Shown here piece after piece: positions 59,480-64,000 of a DNA stretch of 64,000 bases; positions within the stretch are counted from its first letter, which is position 1; each line of letters starts with the position of its first letter. Position numbers and translations under genes: made by a program. Below the pieces are notes generated by a model that ran no database searches, was not told where the DNA came from, and was given only the letters and a program-made list of their open reading frames with translations. The DNA is from Membranipora membranacea (lineage: Eukaryota > Bryozoa > Gymnolaemata > Cheilostomatida > Membraniporidae), in assembly GCA_914767715.1 (NCBI GenBank), contig OU612070.1:29252025-29316024 (forward strand), given 5' to 3'.

Positions 59480-60745
59480 GTTTCCCTGGTGCTCACACTT
59501 GTTATCAAAGTGGGGGCCTCCACAGTGTCGACAAGGCTGACACACATATGGCATATGAGCTGCACCACAGTGTTTACACGGTCGTGTTATTCTTGGTTGA
59601 GTACCAGCGGTTGGGATAGGAGGTGATACATTTTTTTTCTCTATTGTAGACAGTGCCACAACTGGCGAGGATCTAGGAGGCTGAGATATTTTACTCTGAT
59701 TACGCCTGAAGGGCGAGTCATGACCGTACCATACATCATGGATGGCAGCTCTCTGTACGGCCTCCTCAAGAGTTTTCGGGCACTCCCGATTCAGCTCATA
59801 TTTGATATGTACACTGGGCAAGGAGCGAATGAAATTACTGATGGTAATTTTCTCCCTTGTAAATTTGTCACAGTCATGATAGACAACTTCTACCATCTTC
59901 CTTATGTCATTGGCTAGGTCGGAGATGGACTCATGCTGCCCCTTTTTCCGGCTATCTAGCAACACTGTATATTTTTGCACCAATAAATGGTTACCATATC
60001 TGTTCTCTAATTTTTCAAATACTGTCCTGGAATCTGAGACCTGCTCATAGAGGATACACTCTTTAGCAGCACCAGTTAGGCACTGTTTAAGCCATAGAGT
60101 GATGATCTTCTCATCCTCCCAGCCGTTTAGCTCTATACATTCAGCAAACAACAGTTTGAATAGGGTGAGATCACCAGAACCATCAAACTTAGGCAAGTCG
60201 CCCAGTGGTTTACAAGCTCTGGCTCTTCTTGGCAGGTCAACAACTGGAATTTCACATGGCCGTCTCCAAGGAGCAGGCACAGGACGCTGACTCGCAGAAC
60301 TAGGTGCCAGAGTCTGATAAAGGGTGTCAGGCTCTCTATGTATAGGCGATGACTGATGCTGATGGTCAGCACTAGCTAACCCATATACTATGGATGACAG
60401 GTCAGTCATCCGTCTATCCATGTATCCCTGTATTTCTTTTGTATGTGCCTTATTTCTTTCCATGGCCGCCATCATCTCGCCATGATTCCACTCAATGGAA
60501 GCTGATAAATTGGCTGACAGGTCCGTCAAACTGACAGTATTGGATTGTTCGAATAAGCGACCTGGCTGAGGGCGGGTATCGTTAGCACCTTGCCTCTGCC
60601 CAGCAAGCTTATGACTAGGTATCTGAACCTGTTCAGTTCTTTCCAGAGCTGAGGCAAGCCATGCGGGCTGTGATCTTCTAGTAGTCTGAGTTCTTGGCCG
60701 TGCTGACTGGCCTTGAGCAACTGGTCGATCTGTATTTGATGCCAT
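59444..60745 (-). CDS. Gypsy gag polyprotein
   Basis: The first ATG is at 60745; the frame is open up to the primer-binding site, but codons above 60745 lack a start. 433 residues. The central part (about 150-320: PKFDGSGDLTLFKLLFAEC, then a helical region with LLVQKYTVLLDSRKKGQ) looks like a gypsy capsid. The end has two zinc knuckles with spacing C-x2-C-x3-H-x4-C (CKHCGAAHMPYVC and CRHCGGPHFDNKC), one residue shorter than the usual CCHC. TAA at 59444-59446. It builds the particle and packages RNA; pol is reached by -1 frameshifting at 59480-59486. Confidence 0.92.
   Translation of the reverse strand: MASNTDRPVAQGQSARPRTQTTRRSQPAWLASALERTEQVQIPSHKLAGQRQGANDTRPQPGRLFEQSNTVSLTDLSANLSASIEWNHGEMMAAMERNKAHTKEIQGYMDRRMTDLSSIVYGLASADHQHQSSPIHREPDTLYQTLAPSSASQRPVPAPWRRPCEIPVVDLPRRARACKPLGDLPKFDGSGDLTLFKLLFAECIELNGWEDEKIITLWLKQCLTGAAKECILYEQVSDSRTVFEKLENRYGNHLLVQKYTVLLDSRKKGQHESISDLANDIRKMVEVVYHDCDKFTREKITISNFIRSLPSVHIKYELNRECPKTLEEAVQRAAIHDVWYGHDSPFRRNQSKISQPPRSSPVVALSTIEKKNVSPPIPTAGTQPRITRPCKHCGAAHMPYVCQPCRHCGGPHFDNKCEHQGNGLPIPGQSIRQ
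59480..59486 (-). promoter_or_regulatory. -1 ribosomal frameshift slippery site GGGAAAC at gag/pol
   Basis: The heptamer has the correct phase in gag (G GGA AAC), 34 bases before the gag stop. Slipping back one base opens a stop-free frame that runs without interruption into pol. GGGAAAC is an established retroviral slippery heptamer. A downstream pseudoknot was not tested. Confidence 0.75.
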
Positions 60746-60810
60746 TGTTTGTTTGCTTTTAGATTTTGCTGAGTCCGCACCAACGATAACCTCCGTACCT
60801 TTGTAATTAA

Positions 60811-60828
60811 GCCCACCCGAGGACGCCA
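60811..60828 (-). promoter_or_regulatory. Primer-binding site of gypsy element
   Basis: Five bases inside the 5' LTR, the minus strand reads TGGCGTCCTCGGGTGGGC, i.e. the plus strand ends in ...GGACGCCA like the CCA end of a tRNA. The tRNA species was not assigned. Confidence 0.7.
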
Positions 60829-60833
60829 AAGGC

Positions 60834-61753
60834 TGTGGTACGGGAAATCTCGAAAGGGTGGAACACCTGGCCGTTACCTGGCTAGGGTTCGGTTTTCAGG
60901 CTAACGGTATCTAGCTAAACAAACTCACCATGAATGAGCCGAGAGAGGATAACTCCTGGGTAGAGAATTCCTGGATAGCTATCTTCAGCCTAGAGAGGGC
61001 CGTACTGGTGGCAAAGCCAACCTAGCAGAGCTGTTTGCTGAGGGTCGTACTGGTGGCAAAGCCAACCTAGCAGAGCTGTTTACTGAGGGTCGTACTGGTG
61101 GCAAAGCCAACCTAGCAGAGCTGTTTACTGAGGGTCGTACTGGTGGCAAAGCCAACCTAGCAGAGCTGGTGTCTTGAGTAGCTTACAAGCGGAGCTTGTA
61201 GCGGGTGCATTTATATCTGATAGTATACGTTGCGAAGCGGGATGTACCCTGACCTTGCCCTCTGAGCCGTTTGAGCGGGACGCACCCGGAACCTGGAATG
61301 TGTAGCCTTAGCTATATGAGGTGTATTGACTATATATTCAGACCGGACACTGAAACGCACTTCCTGGGAGTAATATTGGAAATGCGATAGACTGTGATAA
61401 TACTGTAAGACGGTGCAGCCGTCTTAATATTGAGTTCCATGTCGATAATTGCTAAGATTAAATGTGTATAGAATATTTATTTATGATGTCTGTGAGAGTG
61501 CTTCTGCAATAAATATATATATGTTGAAGCCGTCTCCATGATATTGATAATATAATATGTTCCAGTTTAAATCAGGGTAGATAACCCTTTTCACATCAGA
61601 ATTACTCTGTTTGACTTTGAATATTCTATATTTAGAATATTCAAAATTAGTAGGCATGATACATCGATTATATTAGCAGACAGCAAGAGTTGTCCCCTCA
61701 ATAATGCGTGTTACTGGGCTCGCTATATTATTTATAGCCTCAAAACTACCTCA
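60834..61753 (-). repeat. 5' LTR of gypsy element (four 45-bp subrepeats)
   Basis: Starts TGAGGTAGTTTTGAGGC and ends GTACCACA on the minus strand. Contains four 45-bp units at about 61000-61165, plus a palindromic ttctatatttagaatat. 920 bp. Confidence 0.93.
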
Positions 61754-61758
61754 GTAGG

Positions 61759-62332
61759 TATCTTTTTTTACTCCTTGTTACAACCATGTATACTTGGCCA
61801 AGTATCCAAATAGATGGTACTTATCTAGTCAGGTTTGGAGAATTCAGTCAGTTAATTCAAGGTCGACTATTCCAAACCTGGGTTTCTGTGGTTAAGTTTA
61901 ACTTGCCCTCCAAGATCCAGGGTTGGATTGGACAAACATTGAGAAGATCTGCTCAATATGCATTATTATAAACTAGTCTAGATGACTGGCTTAAGCCTTT
62001 TTCTTTTTTCACCATCGGTTTTGACAATATGCCCTATATATATGCAATTTTTTACCCACCCTTTTCTTCATTAAATGACAATTGATTGAATATACGAATC
62101 TCAACATTGACCAGGCCCTCAAGGAGTCCCATGTGCTTTAGTTTGCTTTAAAAAGCTGGCAACATGCTGTGTAACAACTATGGCAACGTTGCAGATGATC
62201 ATTATTCACTTCTGTTATCTCTAGAAAGGAAAATAAAGAAAAAAGGATAGCATTGAGCAATGTACATTCACAAATTACAGTGTAGAAGAAGAGTGAAGCT
62301 ACTGGAGAGTAACTGTGGTTATTGATTCCAGA
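61759..62332. other. Intergenic, nothing recognisable
   Basis: AT-rich. It probably holds the promoter or 5' UTR of the right-edge gene; no motif could be fixed. Confidence 0.35.
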
Positions 62333-64000
62333 ATGTACCAGGTCACTATGCAGGGAGAGTTAGGCCGTATTTCCCTGTTTGGTGTCATAACAGATGATTT
62401 CATTCTATCGGTAAGTTTTCAAAACGAACTGTATATTTTTCCTCAATCTATATTCCACAGAAGATCCTTCATTAGACTACATCCCTGATCCTTGAGTGTA
62501 TTTTGGAATAAACATAAACTGAATCCAATGTCAGCGGAGATGACCGTAGGCTAGAACCAAGGAAAGGATGATGAAGTTGGCCAGACGCAATGCTTTCTGG
62601 GTAAAATATCAGCTCAATCATATTTAATTTATATAACTTGTCACCTGTTTTGCTCAGTAGTCTCTATTACAGACTGTTCATCAAGAGTCTGCATCACAGT
62701 TCAAGGCTTATGTCTCCCACTCCTTGTTGTGTGTAGTTATTGTAACACCTTCTGGATTTGGTATCATTGCCTTTCTTGGCGCAGACTCTAGCAAGAGCAA
62801 AAACGGGTACCTCTTATACATACAAATTCAGTATGTTAGAGGTTTGATGCGGTTTGGAGGTTATTTCATTGCATGGGAGGGGGTATAGAGTGTAGCTCAG
62901 TGTGTGTGGGAGAACTTAGAGGAGCGCAAATACCTTGTTTAGTACTATTTGGAATAAACGTCCTCACTAGCAAAAATGCTGTTCAAGACAGTTTGTGTGC
63001 TCTAAATGCCTTGCCATACTGAGTACATCTCTGTGTTAGAGAGTTGTTTAGGCCTGACTGCTGGTACTAACTTTCCCCTGCTAGGTTCACTAAGACGTTT
63101 TTACATAAAACTGTTTGCCGAATCTGACTTTTTTTTTGTTCCAGGCTAACAAGAGTGTTTCACTAACAACCGTAGTACATTTGCAACGGAGGACTTCATC
63201 TATCCTGCTCTGGGAGCATCTGCCTAGCTGTAGAGATGGCACATTATGTCCTAAAACTGAGGGTAGGTCTTAAAAGTTGCATTTCAATTCCAAACACTTC
63301 ATCTCACAATGTTGTGCAGTGTCTTAATCATAGACCTAAGACCGAGACTTATGTCATTGGTATTTTACTGCACAACTGTTGGGTAATTGTTTTATGATGC
63401 GTGTTGGAACCATTTGCCAAATACGTATGCGTACGCTAATTGAAGCATTGATCTCAGTATGTGCAAATAATTAACACAAACTGATTGCTAAAATCGGGGT
63501 ATATGATCAGTGAAATAGGTGAAGAAGTGACGATTTTTTATCATGGTACAATTTAATAATAATGACATCGTTCATTAATTTCACTCCGTGATCTTGACAA
63601 TCATTTTCCGCAAATTATTGCCCGGAAGGTGATAATTCTGAGGTTGATGCCTCAATAACTTATCTTTGAGCTATACAGAATAAATGAGCACCTTAGACTT
63701 CACGGGGAAATCATATTAAACATAAGTGAGGCATTTTATTGAGGTTAACGCTGTGATGCAGAACAAAATCAATTTGACTGATTATCTGCCAGAAGACTTT
63801 GTGTCTGAGAAAAATGCATGCCTGTATCTAAATTGTCAAGGCTTGGATAAAGCATGATAAGTGGTGTCTTTATTTATTAATATGTCTGCTGTTTCAGAGT
63901 CTCAAAGAAACGTGTACTGCTACTGCATTCTTCAAATTAAAATAACTGGGGACATGAGAAAAAATTTCAGTTTTCTAGTTGGCTTTCTTACTATGATGAA
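62333..64000 (+). CDS. 5' part of an unrecognised gene, runs off the window
   Basis: Three exons fit by phase: 62333-62410 (26 codons from ATG, MYQVTMQGELGRISLFGV..., donor GTAAGT, phase 0), 63145-63262 (acceptor tttgttccag; 39 codons with SILLWEHLPSC and CRDGTLCP; ends phase 1 at GTAGGT), 63898-64000+ (acceptor gctgtttcag; VYCYCILQIKITGDM then FSFLVGFL). The peptide is rich in beta-type residues with several Cys, suggesting an extracellular or lumenal domain followed by a hydrophobic stretch. An extra open frame at about 62673-62810 (hydrophobic, SLLCVVIVTPSGFGIIAFL) follows a good acceptor but its donor phase does not fit. Family not recognised. Confidence 0.5.

Larger units (their letters stand above)
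52541..61753 (-). mobile_element. Ty3/gypsy LTR retrotransposon, 9.2 kb, recent but defective
   Basis: Two direct LTRs (52541-53419 and 60834-61753), each starting TG and ending CA on the minus strand, are flanked by the 5-bp target duplication GTAGG (52536-52540 and 61754-61758). Order on the minus strand: 5' LTR, primer-binding site, gag, -1 frameshift signal, pol (protease, RT, RNase H, integrase zinc domain), a break in the integrase, a pol C-terminal remnant, a spliced accessory gene, 3' LTR. The LTRs differ by roughly a dozen substitutions plus one 45-bp repeat unit, so insertion is fairly recent. Domain order PR-RT-RH-IN defines Ty3/gypsy. Confidence 0.95.

Overview
The window is nuclear DNA of an animal. 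Protein-coding genes are split by short AT-rich GT-AG introns. About half of the readable coding sequence belongs to transposable elements (a LINE, a Ty3/gypsy element, a FLYWCH/MULE transposase gene, a Polinton-type relic, SINEs and MITEs), and there are many satellite-like arrays. The mix of a JMJD7 exon, a small Ser/Thr-rich single-pass receptor with tyrosine motifs in its tail, and intron-poor LINE and gypsy elements would fit an early-branching metazoan such as a demosponge. That placement is inference; no sequence search was possible.

Layout, left to right. 0-1 kb: last exon of JMJD7 (+). 1.8-2.6 kb: frameshifted relic of a Polinton-type (F54H12.2-like) gene (-). 3.7-8.1 kb: almost complete two-ORF LINE (-), whose ORF1 starts with an RNase H1-type hybrid-binding domain. 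8.2-19.5 kb: gene-poor, with small tandem repeats and one tRNA-derived SINE. 19.6-23.5 kb: receptor-like gene (+) with signal peptide, NHL-like propeller, Ser/Thr stalk, membrane segment and Tyr-rich tail; a MITE has landed in its last exon. 24.7-26.2 kb: a 1.4-kb minisatellite. 27.8-29.6 kb: further tandem arrays. 30.5-35.7 kb: a spliced FLYWCH-MULE transposase gene (-) with every exon phase compatible. 35.9-43 kb: a ubiquitin-specific protease gene (-) with all USP boxes and one in-frame stop in its tail. 46.1-47.0 kb: a second array of the same motif as at 28.9 kb but in the opposite orientation, so the two arrays bracket the MULE and USP genes. 47.2-52.0 kb: two 470-bp direct repeats enclosing an element with long terminal inverted repeats. 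52.5-61.8 kb: a 9.2-kb Ty3/gypsy element (-) with both LTRs, a GTAGG target duplication, gag, a -1 frameshift signal, a pol broken in the integrase, and a spliced C2H2/RG-rich accessory gene. 62.3-64 kb: start of an unrecognised gene (+) that runs off the window.

How the genes relate. JMJD7, the receptor and the right-edge gene look like host genes. The others are element genes or possible captures. The most interesting pairing is the USP gene directly upstream of, and in the same orientation as, an apparently intact MULE transposase. All exon models rest on hand-checked splice sites and reading-frame phase, not on transcripts.
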